Below, one piece after another: positions 54,444 through 63,649 of a DNA stretch of 63,649 bases. The first letter of the stretch is position 1; every line of letters starts with the position of its first letter. Origin of the DNA: Asterionellopsis glacialis. Its lineage: Eukaryota; Bacillariophyta; Plagiogrammaphyceae; Rhaphoneidales; Asterionellopsidaceae. Where the stretch lies: positions 1 to 63,649 of the forward strand of contig WKLE02002663.1 of NCBI GenBank assembly GCA_014885115.2. The letters run 5' to 3'. Made by a program: the position numbers and the translations under genes. The notes under the pieces were generated by a model. That model was not told the origin of the DNA. It saw only the letters and a program-made list of their open reading frames with translations, and searched no databases.

Positions 54444-56179
54444 CCCCTACACACAGCACCATTTTTTCTTGAATTGGGATCTCTTCCAATTTTGGCCAAC
54501 AATTCACCACCAATGCATCACGGCCTTTCGACCTCACCACGGCACCTGCTCTTCAAAAGGTAACCTTCCCACCCCTCATGTGTCTGTATTGTCTCATCCT
54601 GGTGGCAACAAGACTAAGAAAAACTCACACAAGAAGCAGAAAGACAAACAAAGCAACCAATTTGCAGAAAATCAGGTCATCATAAACCTCAAAAAATACG
54701 TAGCTGCAGCAGGAAAAACATTGAAACCATGAAAAGAAATGACAGCTGTCACCATTGAATATCACTCCATCCCAGAAGTTAGCAAAGACACAAACTACCA
54801 ACAAGTCTGTTACAGTATCTGAAACTAGCATTATTTCTTGCATTCTAGACAACTTTCCCTGTCTTTAAAAATCACCCAACATTCAACTCAAATGGGCATA
54901 GTACTGTCAATAGCAGTGAATGCAACATTTGAATAGATATTTAGATTTGATTGAAGCAACTGTATTTGATACCCACAGAAGAATTCATTTCTGTTTCAAT
55001 ACTTGTACAAAAATAATAACACATATGAATTGCTAGAATTCATGTGTGTTTGTACCTTGAGTACTCCTATCATACTTATATTTGTTACAGTAATTTTATG
55101 CTGAAAAGCAACAACCAACAAAAGTTACAGCAAGACTAACGAAACTGCTGTATTTTGCCACATGAGATGAAACAATATAGAGCTGCAATATGATAATTCA
55201 AATCTTGTGTAGTTTCCTGTTATTGGGTAGATTTGAGCCTTAAGTTTACTCAATGCAAGTTCAGAATCCTTATAATGTCTGTTATGAGTGGATTTGGAAT
55301 ATGATGATGTTGATGACTACAGGAGTAGTTGTAATGAAATGCTTCATTTTATTGAGGAAGAAGCACAGGAGCTTCTTGAACCATGGGAAGAGGTCTCAAC
55401 CATCACCATCAATCCTGCCACAACCATATAGAAACCAATTCAGGAATTGGAAAATGGAGAAGAATTATCCTCTACAATAACAATGACAATGATGACAAAC
55501 ATCATTTGTGAATAAGTTTACAAGTGTTGCTAAACATTGTACTTCAACGAAAAAGATGAATGAGGAGAGATGCATTTTGAACAGGACAACTTAGTCATTG
55601 TATAATAAAAAAGCTATGGACTTTAAAATAAAATAGAATACATCTTACTTTTTTAAAAAATTTCATTTATTTTATCTTTCCTAACTTACAAGAACAAACA
55701 GATCAACCAAGCAGACTATTCTTGTTGTTCTTGTTGTGTTGCTATCCATTCCTCTTACTCATACTTGACAACATTTTTTGTCTTTAAAGGTATTTTCATG
55801 GCTCTTTCCATTAGTACTGCATTGCCATCTGCCATCTACCCTTTCTTCAATGCAGACCAGTATATTTTCAAAGCTTAGCATCATCAAAACATGCATTGAT
55901 TATTGCATTAATGCCAACATGACATGGTAAGCTACCTTTTTCCCCTCTGGTAAGTAGCAATCCCATACACATAGAACCAAATGAAACATTGTTGTTAAAT
56001 GATTGGGTTCCTTGCTGGCAAAAGAGTACTTGTCTCAAAACCAAGGAATAATTGATGGTTCGGTGACAATTACAGATTTGTTAGTTTTTTGGTTGCAGGT
56101 CATGATGCAATGCTGGTGAATTGTTGGCCAAAATTGGAAGAGATCCCAATTCAAGAAAAAACGGTGCTGTGAGTAGGGG
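54444..56179. mobile_element. 1.7-kb element bounded by 80-bp inverted repeats
   Basis: The left end 54444-54523 and right end 56100-56179 are inverted copies, about 90 percent or more identical by eye, each starting CCCCTAC-CACAGCACC and containing TTTTTTCTTGAATTGGGATC. The interior has only small frames (54469-54732, 55253-55480) and no recognised transposase, so it is most likely a non-autonomous DNA transposon that needs a relative's enzyme. The sequence is AT-rich, unlike the gene region. No target-site duplication is obvious. Confidence 0.7.
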
Positions 56180-56270
56180 CCTCCTAGGATCCTGGATCTC
56201 TCCTCCCTATCCCTATTTTTACTTAGCAATTTGTCATTGATATATTATTTGTGGTTGGATAATATATAAA

Positions 56271-56382
56271 TGTCCAAATAGAACATGTATTAGGATGAGA
56301 GTCCAAGGATCCTCTCAGGAGGCCCCTGTCCAAATAGACCATGTATTAGGGTGAGAGTCCAAGGATCCTCTCAGGAAGCCCC
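56271..56382. repeat. two-copy tandem repeat, 56-bp unit
   Basis: The unit beginning TGTCCAAATAGA runs to CAGGAGGCCCC and is immediately repeated (56271-56326 and 56327-56382) with a few substitutions. It contains GGATCC and CTCTCAGGA, and a related inverted string occurs near 56180. Confidence 0.75.
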
Positions 56383-56591
56383 TGCTCAGGGGTGATAGTA
56401 ATCAAGGAATGTAGTCCAAGAGGTCCTATGTAATCCTAACTCTAATGAATCCATTTTATCCCTTGTTCCATAGTTTTATAGTTAATATCTTCAAAATTCC
56501 ATAGAATGAGTGAGTTTTACAATTAAACTTAAAACTTTACTATTGGCTAGAGAATGAGTATATACTTTTAAACAGATTTTGTGACATCATA

Positions 56592-57180
56592 TCATGTGTC
56601 TGGTGACATCATCTCCCCTGTGGTCTCACTGTGCTGGTGGTCAATATTATCCTTATATAGTGAATCCTTCTTGAGACTGAAAAGATGTTCCTTAAACTTG
56701 TGTTCACTGTGCTGCCATGGATCCTGTCCTGCCTTACAGAAGGTCTTTTGGATACTTTCTTTTGATTTTTCTTCCTTATTAAATGCATGAACAGCTTCTT
56801 CCACAATATCTGCCATATTGTCTAGATGTATCTTTAAATTGATATGCCCAGTTTCTCCAGCATTCCTTTCCTGTCTAACAAATTCTGCATGCCACTTGTA
56901 GTATTCCTTTTTAACAATCCATTTCACCTCCTTATTTACAACCAAATCATAGACTTGAAGAACAGAAGTCAGTCCTCCATCTATTTATACAAGTACAAGT
57001 TGACCTTCATCTTTTCAATTTCTAATATGATTCTCTACACCTCTTGATAGTCTGACAAGGGGCCTTATTAAAAATTAATCCAACTTTCTTCCCTAGATAA
57101 TATTTATCCAACAACCAATCAAGCCAATGGATAAAAATTTCTTTGTCAAACCAACAATGTTTGTGTTGGAACGTAACTAG
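56592..57180 (-). pseudogene. decayed DDE_1 (pogo/Tigger-like) transposase
   Basis: In the minus strand, frames around 57175-57045 and 57000-56592 show remnants in transposase order. The first, CWFDKEIFIHWLDWLLDK then a GLIFNKAPCQ stretch, corresponds to the DDE_1 region before its second catalytic Asp, which is not kept as Asp here. The second, IDGGLTSVLQVYDLVVNKEVK then WIVKKEYYKWH, matches the T-S-x-L-Q-x-x-D-x-x-x-N-K motif of DDE_1 endonucleases. Stop codons and frame changes separate these parts, and no ATG begins the frame. This is an old, inactive copy. Closeness to pogo/Tigger elements is inferred from the motif alone. Confidence 0.6.
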
Positions 57181-57414
57181 TTTATACCAGTGCAACATTG
57201 CTTAGAACTTGCCCATGAGAGATACTTAAATGCTAGTGTTGTTGTGGACAAACGGAATCAACTAGTTTTTTTCCTGTAAAAACCATGTATGGTGGACAAA
57301 GCTTGCTTGAGATCATATCTACACAGAGCTTTAAGGTAAAACCAATTTTTTTGCCAGCCTTTATCATGCCACCTACACTGTTGGACCCAGTTGGAGGAAT
57401 GACATGACCTTCAT

Positions 57415-58545
57415 AACAGTAAAACTAGAACTAGAACTAAAAATTAAAATAAAAGTAACACTAAAAATTGAAATAAAGTAAAAGTAGCAGGAAATGTGAA
57501 AGTTAATGTGAAAGTACGTGTGTAAGTAATACTGAAAGTAAAAGTAAAAGTGAAAGTAGAAGAAGAACCAGAACAACTAGATCTACAACCAGAAGTAGAA
57601 CTGGAACTAGAACTAGAAACAGAAGTAGAATTAAAAGTAAAAGTAACACTAAAATATTAAATAAAAGAACTCAGAAAGGAAATATTAAAACTAAAACTAA
57701 GTAAAAGAAGTTATAGTAGAAGTAGAAGTAAAGCTAAGGAATCATAACATTCATAATTCAAAAAAGAAAACTAAAACTAAAACTAAAATAAAAATACTAT
57801 AAGCTTTTTGCAGCAAACTCAAAGTAAAAGTGTTAGGGGAATGAAAAATTAAACCTCAAAACTGGGAAAACTGCTAAAAGCAAAGCTTTTAACAGAAGTG
57901 AAAGTAAAACTAAACTAATAGTAACAAAAGAGATGTTAGAATTGAAAGTAAAAGTAAAAATATGTAAAGAACTAAAACTAAAACTAAAACTAAAACTAAA
58001 ACTAAAACTAAAACTAGAATTTTAAAAAATAAGAGGAGAAATATAAAAACTAAAACTGAGAAAAAGAAGTAGAAGTACTAAAACTAAGAAAGGTACTAAA
58101 GGTACCAAAAGTAAAAGTAAAAATAAAAGTATTAGTAATAGTAAAAATGAAAGTGAAAGTGAAAGTAAACATAATATTCATAATTGAAGAACCAAAAGTA
58201 CAGCTAAAAGAAAAAGAAAAATACTAAAATCTTTTTGCAATCTCAAAATAAAAGTGTTAGGGGAATGAAAAATTAAAGCTCAAAAACAGAAAAACTACAT
58301 GCTTTTAGCAGAAGTAAAAGTAAACCAAACTAAAAAAAAGTAAATTTAAACTAAAAGTAACAAAAGAGATGTTAGAATTGAAAGTGCAAGTAAAAGTAAA
58401 TGTGAAAGTAAATAAGATAGTAGAACTAGAACTAGAAGTGAAAGTAAAGAAAAAGTAAGAGTAAGGGGGGAACTAGAAGTAAAACTTAATACTAAATATA
58501 AAGTTATATCCTGAACTCAAAGTAGAACTAGAAAACTACAACTAC
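57415..58545. repeat. degenerate AAACTA/AAAGTA satellite, about 1.1 kb
   Basis: Purine-biased 6-base repeats (AAACTA, GTAAAA and close variants) fill this stretch with strong strand asymmetry. The purest part is a run of AAACTA units near 57965-58015. Within it, a unit of about 130 bases containing AAAGTGTTAGGGGAATGAAA occurs twice (near 57825-57955 and 58245-58385), so the array has a higher-order duplication. Confidence 0.85.
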
Positions 58546-59154
58546 ACATGCAAGTTACTAAACCTGAGCACATATTGACAGAAACACAATCTTGTAAATT
58601 TTTTACTATGATTCACCTATCCTCATGTACAGCTATTAACTTGTACAGCACCAGATTGTTACATCTGTGTTGCAAATAGAGAACTGCTCCCACAGATACC
58701 AAAGATAAGAATAAAGGATGAAACGCAAATAATTGGTTGGAGAAGATGCTTGTGTGCTACCTCTAGTATTAGTAGTAGAATGTGCCCTTAGATTCCCTCA
58801 TAATCTATACACAAATCAAAAAATAAGCAATACCAATATAATGGTATGGGATGATAGGTATGTCTTTTGTTTCATTATAATGCAACATGCAACAATGACC
58901 CATATGTGTTGCACTGTATCATTGTAACAAGATATTACTTGTATAATAGGTATTTTTTTAAAAATTAAATGTTTATTTTATTAGTTATTTAATTATAAAT
59001 CTGCCTCAAAACCATGTTGGATAAAATAGTAGTTACTTACACAAGTATATATCTATATATATTCACTTCAATTTGCACTTACTTATGTTTGGGTTTTGCA
59101 TCAGTTTCAGAAACAGTTGCAGCAAATCAATATTATTAACAATGAAACCTCAAT
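58546..59154. other. intergenic AT-rich sequence
   Basis: No gene visible. The plus frame 58733-58927 has no domain. This lies between the satellite and the hAT remnant. Confidence 0.4.
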
Positions 59155-59676
59155 TTAATCTTCATCATAATTTTCTACAAACCAATCCATACACTGGTTT
59201 ATGAAGACAATCCATCTTGCTTTCTCAGATATCACTAATGATGAAATACTAAAAATCATCTCAGTAGGAGCACTAGTTGCAGGAATGACAAGAAATCTTT
59301 TTGCAGCTTCAGCCATAATAGGAAACTGTGTGCTATTATGCCTCCACCAAGTTAGAAGATCAACTTTATTGAATGCTTGATTTAACATTTTGTACACTGA
59401 CATTTCTCTTGAAACCACACCTGCCTCTACTGTCTCCTGTTCCTCATCAATTGGTACAGTATGCTGACCATCATTGCTGTTACTCAAATCCAAGAAATCT
59501 TGTAAGAGATAATCTGGATCATTCTCAATATTGTTTTCCATGTTCAAGACATTGCTGTTGGTTTCTATGATAATTGCATTCTTGGACCATGTGCCGTGCA
59601 AAATTGCTAAGAAAAAATGCTCCAACTTTGACTTGTCAAAAAAAATACTTCTAGCTTCCCATTGTTCCAGTGACAA
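59155..59676 (-). pseudogene. hAT transposase C-terminal remnant
   Basis: The frame lacks an ATG at its head (TTG at 59676) and covers 173 codons. Its C-terminal third matches the hAT family dimerisation region: DLLTWWRHNSTQFPIMAEAA, then ATSAPTEMIFSISSLV and ISEKARW, following the WW...P...A...S-x-x-x-E-x-x-F-S...I-S pattern. No catalytic core is found upstream in any one frame (a related reading switches frame near 59690), so this is a fragment of a dead hAT transposon. Confidence 0.7.
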
Positions 59677-60758
59677 AAAGCTTCATAATCTTCAGTGAAT
59701 TTCTGATAATGACTGCACCCTGGACCATCCTTATCTACAGTGCAACACTGCAAACAGACCACCGTTTGCCATGGTTGCATTCTGCTGTGTAAAAATTGTG
59801 CTGGCTGCTACTTGAGTCATATGGAACAATGAGTAGGATTTTGTTTTTATGCCCAAAAAGTGCAAGTCCCTTCACCCATTTTGTCTGCATGAATCTCAAC
59901 CAGAAGTCAAGAATTTTGTCTCAAAAATGGGTGCCTAATGTAACAGAGTGCGCGTTCAGTCCAATTAATAAAAAATAAAATATGATGCTGAACCGGAGTC
60001 TTATCCTGGTGCTTCTGACCATCACTTCTACCAACCAGAAATTGTCAAACCTTTTAGTAGTGGTACTAAAGTAATATGTTTTTATCTGAAACTGTAGAAG
60101 AGGTTGGTACTAGTGTCATGGCATGTAATTTTTGGTAAAAAAACAAAATTTAGCAAAATTTAGCATGTTTTTATGAGAATCACACAATATTTCAGTATTC
60201 CAATCACCTCTGCTACAGTTTCAGTCCATAAACGAACTAAAATGTAACATAAGAGGATGTTCCTAATCTGTTTTCAACACAGAAGGTAAACATTTGATGT
60301 GCCTTCTGAGGGGTTTGGGAGGGAAAACAAGAATTTGTTTAAAAAAAAATCTAGAAATTTGTTCTGACAACAAAAAAAAGTGAAAACTTTGGGGGGGGAA
60401 TGCAAGGGAGTGAGTGTGCGGCACTTTTTCCCAAGATAAGCGGAATCTTATGTTTATTACAACAGGAAGAATTGCGTTTGAGGCAGTAGAGAAAACACAC
60501 AAGCAGATTCCATCTCTAACCCAAATCATTAAAAAAAAGGTTTTTTGTGTTAGTGGAGGAAAATATTGGATGAATAAACATTCTACCACCTTAAGTAAGT
60601 AAGTCTGTCACATCCCAATCCATATCCATGTTTTCTGCACACTACGCACGTTGGGTCACAAATAATCTGTTGATTCTTGCTGTATGGAGTACCGGTACCT
60701 GGATCAGTATTATTGACATTATTCAGAAGTCCTCTAGACTTTCATTCTATCTTTAAGT
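59677..60758. other. repeat-island spacer
   Basis: About 1.1 kb with no credible gene; small frames on both strands conflict. It may contain the rest of the decayed hAT element, whose other domains are not recognisable. Confidence 0.35.
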
Positions 60759-61187
60759 ATATAAGAGGGTTGTTCATTGCATTCCCATTTTCTGCATTCT
60801 TTTTGCATTCCACAGAAATATAATGTTTTTGTAACGGTAATTATTTTCAATTGTAATTTCTCTTTTCTCCCCAACTTTCTCCCACCCCACTCCTTGTTCT
60901 CTTCAAACTTGACACATTTGTTTTTGAAAATTATAGATATTTTCCTGGCAGGATATATTATTTCACACCGAATCAATGTTGTCATTCTTCCTTCGGTTTG
61001 AATTTTTTTATTTGATTTTTGATCGTCTCCTTTTTGTGTCATCTTTTTTTTGTTGGCATTTATGCTTTTGTTGTTTTGATGCAATGTCTGATTGTATTGC
61101 TGTCCCAATTGTGACAATCCAAGAAATCACTGATATTGTTGACACCAATGTTAGAGAACGTACGACATCAGTATGTTACTGTCCCAA

Positions 61188-61457
61188 TTGGGACAGATTC
61201 CTGACTTTCATTTTACCCCTACCAGGATGGACATTCTTCATCTCATCATCTGTCCCTTGCATGATGGACAAACTCAACAATCACCACACACATTGCAACG
61301 GGATAGAATGACAGGTTTTGTCAATGATGTCAGAACATTCTATATTGGGACAGATTCCTGACTTACATTTTACCCCTACCAAGATGGACATTCTTCATCT
61401 CATCATCTGTCCCTTGCATGACAGATGAACTTGACAATCACCACACACATTGCAACA
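61188..61457. repeat. diverged direct duplication inside the element
   Basis: A stretch of about 112 bases starting TTGGGACAGATTCCTGAC and ending CACACACATTGCAAC occurs twice, at 61188-61300 and 61345-61457 (offset 157), with a handful of differences. It contains ATTCTTCATCTCATCATCTG. Confidence 0.8.
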
Positions 61458-61654
61458 CCAATTTTCAGTTCTCTCTTCTTGGCCTCTTGAAGTGCCCAAG
61501 AAAAAATGTCCAATCCAAATATATTTTGTAAGTAAAATCAGTAATGTAAAAAAAAATTACTGATAATATACATACCCCTGTTTTCTCACCAGACACCCTT
61601 TATCTTGGTTTTAAATACCAAGGGGTTGCTACAGTTGTCCTGCTCACTGACTTT

Positions 61655-61706
61655 CTATATAAGTGTAGCGTCAATTTCCTGGGAAATTGATGCTACACTT
61701 ATATAG
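61655..61706. repeat. 52-bp near-perfect palindrome
   Basis: CTATATAAGTGTAGC...GCTACACTTATATAG forms a hairpin with 25-base arms, one mismatch and a two-base centre. It lies in the 2.56-kb inverted-repeat element. It could be an internal mobile insertion of the foldback kind or a cruciform-forming site. Confidence 0.85.
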
Positions 61707-62467
61707 ATTAGACATTTTTCTACACAGGCAATGTTTATATTCAATTTTGTTTATTGAATATATCCCCACTTTTTCCCTTTTTACAATGTACATAGACGCT
61801 CACCCACTATTTCCCTGCTTTTCTATCAATTTTTTTTTCCCCTCTCCTTGAATTTGGGTATATTTGTACTTGTGTGTGTAATTATTGGGTAAACCATCAT
61901 GAACTTTGTGCCATGACAATGGAACATTATCTCTCACAAGGAGAATGATAAGAATGGAATTATGATAGTCAATGCTTGACAACACTTGACAATTCACTTG
62001 ATTACCACACAGTTTCTTTCCAGTTAATTTGATTATTGACATTTATCACACTATTTCTGTGAAATAACAATCTTCCATGAACAGAAGATGTCAACAAGTA
62101 TTTGGAAAATTTCATTTGCTTGTAAGGCTTGTACTGGAACCATTATTATGCATGACATTTTCTGTTTTGTCCATTGTCCATTATCAAAGAATTTCCAAAA
62201 TTTAAGAATTTCCAACTGACACTGTCCGTATTTCATTACATGTTGTTTCCAAAAATTACAGCAGCCTTTTTACTCCAATTCAAAGGATTATAACAAGCGT
62301 TTGACAATGTATCACACTGAAAAAGACAAACAGAATGCATCCCTTCCTGAACAGCAATTACTATGTACATGAATACAGTACCATATTATACGGAGTAATT
62401 TTAAAGCCCCCTTCATTCAAATACTACTATTTTGGTGATTTGGTACCAAAGTAATTCTGTAAGCATC

Positions 62468-63040
62468 TTACCAAATCATTACATTTTTTGGTAGCTTCAG
62501 AAAAAAGATTAATGCTGCTTTCTTCAAACACTCATTCAATTGTACACTATTGGCAAAACAGCAATTTTCATAAAAAACAGCAGTACAAGCTTTCACAAAA
62601 GCTTCTTCATCCTGTTGACCAGAAGAGGACTTGATTTGATATCTTTTAGGAAAATTTGACTTTATTTCCTCCAAGAGGGTATCAGTCACCCAGTTTTGCT
62701 TGTAATTAAGCTTGTGAACTTCTTCTTCAGATTTTTCTTGATTGTCTATCAGTTGACAATAGTTATGATAAAAAGAAGGATATGATATATGATCCAACTC
62801 AAATGAGTGTTGAGGAGAATGGATGGAGTATTTCTCAAGAAAGGAAGGCAACATATTGTATACAAACAAATCTAGACAATTGTTAGAAAGAGCATAAACA
62901 AAAACAATATCCAAAAGAGAGAGTACATTGTCATGGCTCACCTTGACATTTGGCAAAAGGACCCCCCCCAAAAAAAAGGAAACAGCATGCATGCCAAAAC
63001 AATCAAACAAATCACTAAAAGAAATTATATGCCTGTACAT
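62468..63040 (-). CDS. ORF of unknown function inside the inverted-repeat element
   Basis: A 190-codon frame begins with ATG at 63040 and ends at 62468. The product is rich in Leu, Phe, Cys and Asn, with a hydrophobic N-terminal half (MHAVSFFLGGVLLP; IVFVYALSNNCLDLFVYN) and a charged middle (QEKSEEEVHKLNYKQNW). No DDE, RNase-H, zinc-finger or reverse-transcriptase motif is visible. Being enclosed by the inverted repeats, it is most likely element-encoded. It could also be a captured or decayed fragment. Confidence 0.35.
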   Translation of the reverse strand: MYRHIISFSDLFDCFGMHAVSFFLGGVLLPNVKVSHDNVLSLLDIVFVYALSNNCLDLFVYNMLPSFLEKYSIHSPQHSFELDHISYPSFYHNYCQLIDNQEKSEEEVHKLNYKQNWVTDTLLEEIKSNFPKRYQIKSSSGQQDEEAFVKACTAVFYENCCFANSVQLNECLKKAALIFFLKLPKNVMIW

Positions 63041-63314
63041 TGTAGTACAAACAAATATAACAATAGGAAATGAAATGAATGAGTTATAAGTTAATGTATA
63101 AAGAACATAGATTTGAAAAATCTGAGAAACATCTTGAAAAAGGGAAAGGATGATCCAACAACCAGGGGAAAGGTTTGGAGCTCTGCAAGGAAAAAAAGAC
63201 AGTTACTACTGTTAAACGGGTGGAGTACAGGACCAACCAATCATATTGAACAAAAGTGGTGGAATGCAAAAAGAATGCAGAAAATGGGAATGCAATGAAC
63301 AACCCTCGTATATA

Positions 63315-63649
63315 ACAATATAGTCTTCCCTACGATTTATCTAGTACAATAAAATGCAAATACAGTACCAATACATTGTAATAGATACCTTACCTTTCCT
63401 TTGCAATGATAATTGAAGTACTATAATTTGCGTTTATTTTTTGTGTATGTACAATTGTACCGCTAATACATGATACGTCATTGTGTTCTTTTGTGTCAAT
63501 TCAGCGAGGCAGCATCGCCGAACCCTTCTCTTGGCTGCAGTTTTTTTTCTTGTACAATTTTTACTCAACGCAACGACGCAATTTTCAACATCGAATTTGG
63601 TTGACGATGGTCAAAACCCGTCAAAAATCACACCAAACCAGTCCACTGA
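63315..63649. other. right edge of the window
   Basis: 335 bases outside the inverted-repeat element. The final part is GC-richer and may lead into a gene beyond the window, but no frame can be called. Confidence 0.4.

Larger units (their letters stand above)
60759..63314. mobile_element. 2.56-kb element bounded by 55-bp inverted repeats
   Basis: Left end 60759-60813 and right end 63259-63314 are inverted copies with about one mismatch, containing GGGTTGTTCATTGCATTC. The interior includes a 190-codon minus-strand ORF (62468-63040), an internal 110-bp duplication and a 52-bp palindrome. No known transposase is recognised. The structure fits a DNA transposon of unknown family, or a non-autonomous one. 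Confidence 0.65.

Noticed and set aside
57960..58020. AAACTA array as a telomere
   Set aside because: The unit is not the TTAGGG or TTTAGGG type and the array is internal and degenerate, so a telomere is unlikely.
60734..61117. 127-codon minus frame and overlapping plus frame
   Set aside because: It crosses the left inverted repeat of the 2.56-kb element and is lysine-rich low complexity; not a credible gene.
1..63649. tRNA, rRNA and CRISPR search by eye
   Set aside because: No T-loop-like GGTTCGAAT string in a cloverleaf context and no regularly spaced repeat array were found; GGTTCGAAT at about 38070 lies in the HMG-box coding sequence.

Overview
This window is nuclear DNA from a photosynthetic stramenopile, almost certainly a diatom. 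Four signs point there. (1) A bZIP-LOV photoreceptor of the aureochrome type, a family known only from photosynthetic stramenopiles. (2) Two proteins carry a signal peptide followed by an aromatic residue at the cleavage point (A-W and S-F contexts), the targeting code of the complex red plastid; one of them also has a twin-arginine lumen signal. (3) A type-II membrane leucine-rich-repeat protein of the kind diatoms expand. (4) Sparse, short GT-AG introns. Nine introns with good donor and acceptor sites could be placed by joining reading frames (105-244 nt). I cannot name the species. A run of N at 47833-47880 marks an assembly gap.

Layout. From 1 to about 54 kb the window is a compact gene region, with genes on both strands, often head-to-head or tail-to-tail. 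In order: the 3' end of an EF-hand gene; a GDSL esterase (+); a fucokinase-like/UDPGP-like fusion (-); a secreted-type GT41 O-GlcNAc-transferase-like protein (-); a MAK/ICK-type kinase (+); a frameshifted START-domain gene (-); a C2-alpha/beta hydrolase (+); an MDR oxidoreductase (-); a lysine-rich fragment (-); a thylakoid-lumen cyclophilin (-); an ERI1-like exonuclease (+); ISY1 splicing factor (-); an Elongin-B-like ubiquitin-fold protein (+); a prolyl 4-hydroxylase with a VHL-beta-like segment (-); a coiled-coil protein (-); a fatty acid desaturase-like protein (+); a large membrane protein (-); an HMG-box protein (+); the bZIP-LOV-fibrillin-like fusion (-); a plastid kinase-like protein (+); the LRR membrane protein (+); and a single-TM basic protein (-).

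From about 54.4 kb to the end there is a gene-poor, repeat-rich island. It holds a 1.7-kb element with 80-bp terminal inverted repeats, a decayed DDE_1 (pogo/Tigger-like) transposase, about 1.1 kb of degenerate AAACTA/AAAGTA satellite, a decayed hAT transposase C-terminus, and a second inverted-repeat-bounded element of 2.56 kb with a 190-codon ORF of unknown function. A separate near-perfect 189-bp palindrome sits at 35.6-35.8 kb in a region full of ACCTGGTA/TACCAGGT motifs.

Most interesting. The bZIP-LOV gene continues through two introns into a PAP/fibrillin-like C-terminal domain. The prolyl hydroxylase appears to carry a VHL-beta-like segment and lies tail-to-tail with an Elongin-B-like gene, which brings together parts reminiscent of the animal hydroxylase/VHL/Elongin axis. 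The sugar kinase/nucleotidyltransferase fusion has its domains in the opposite order to the plant FKGP enzyme.
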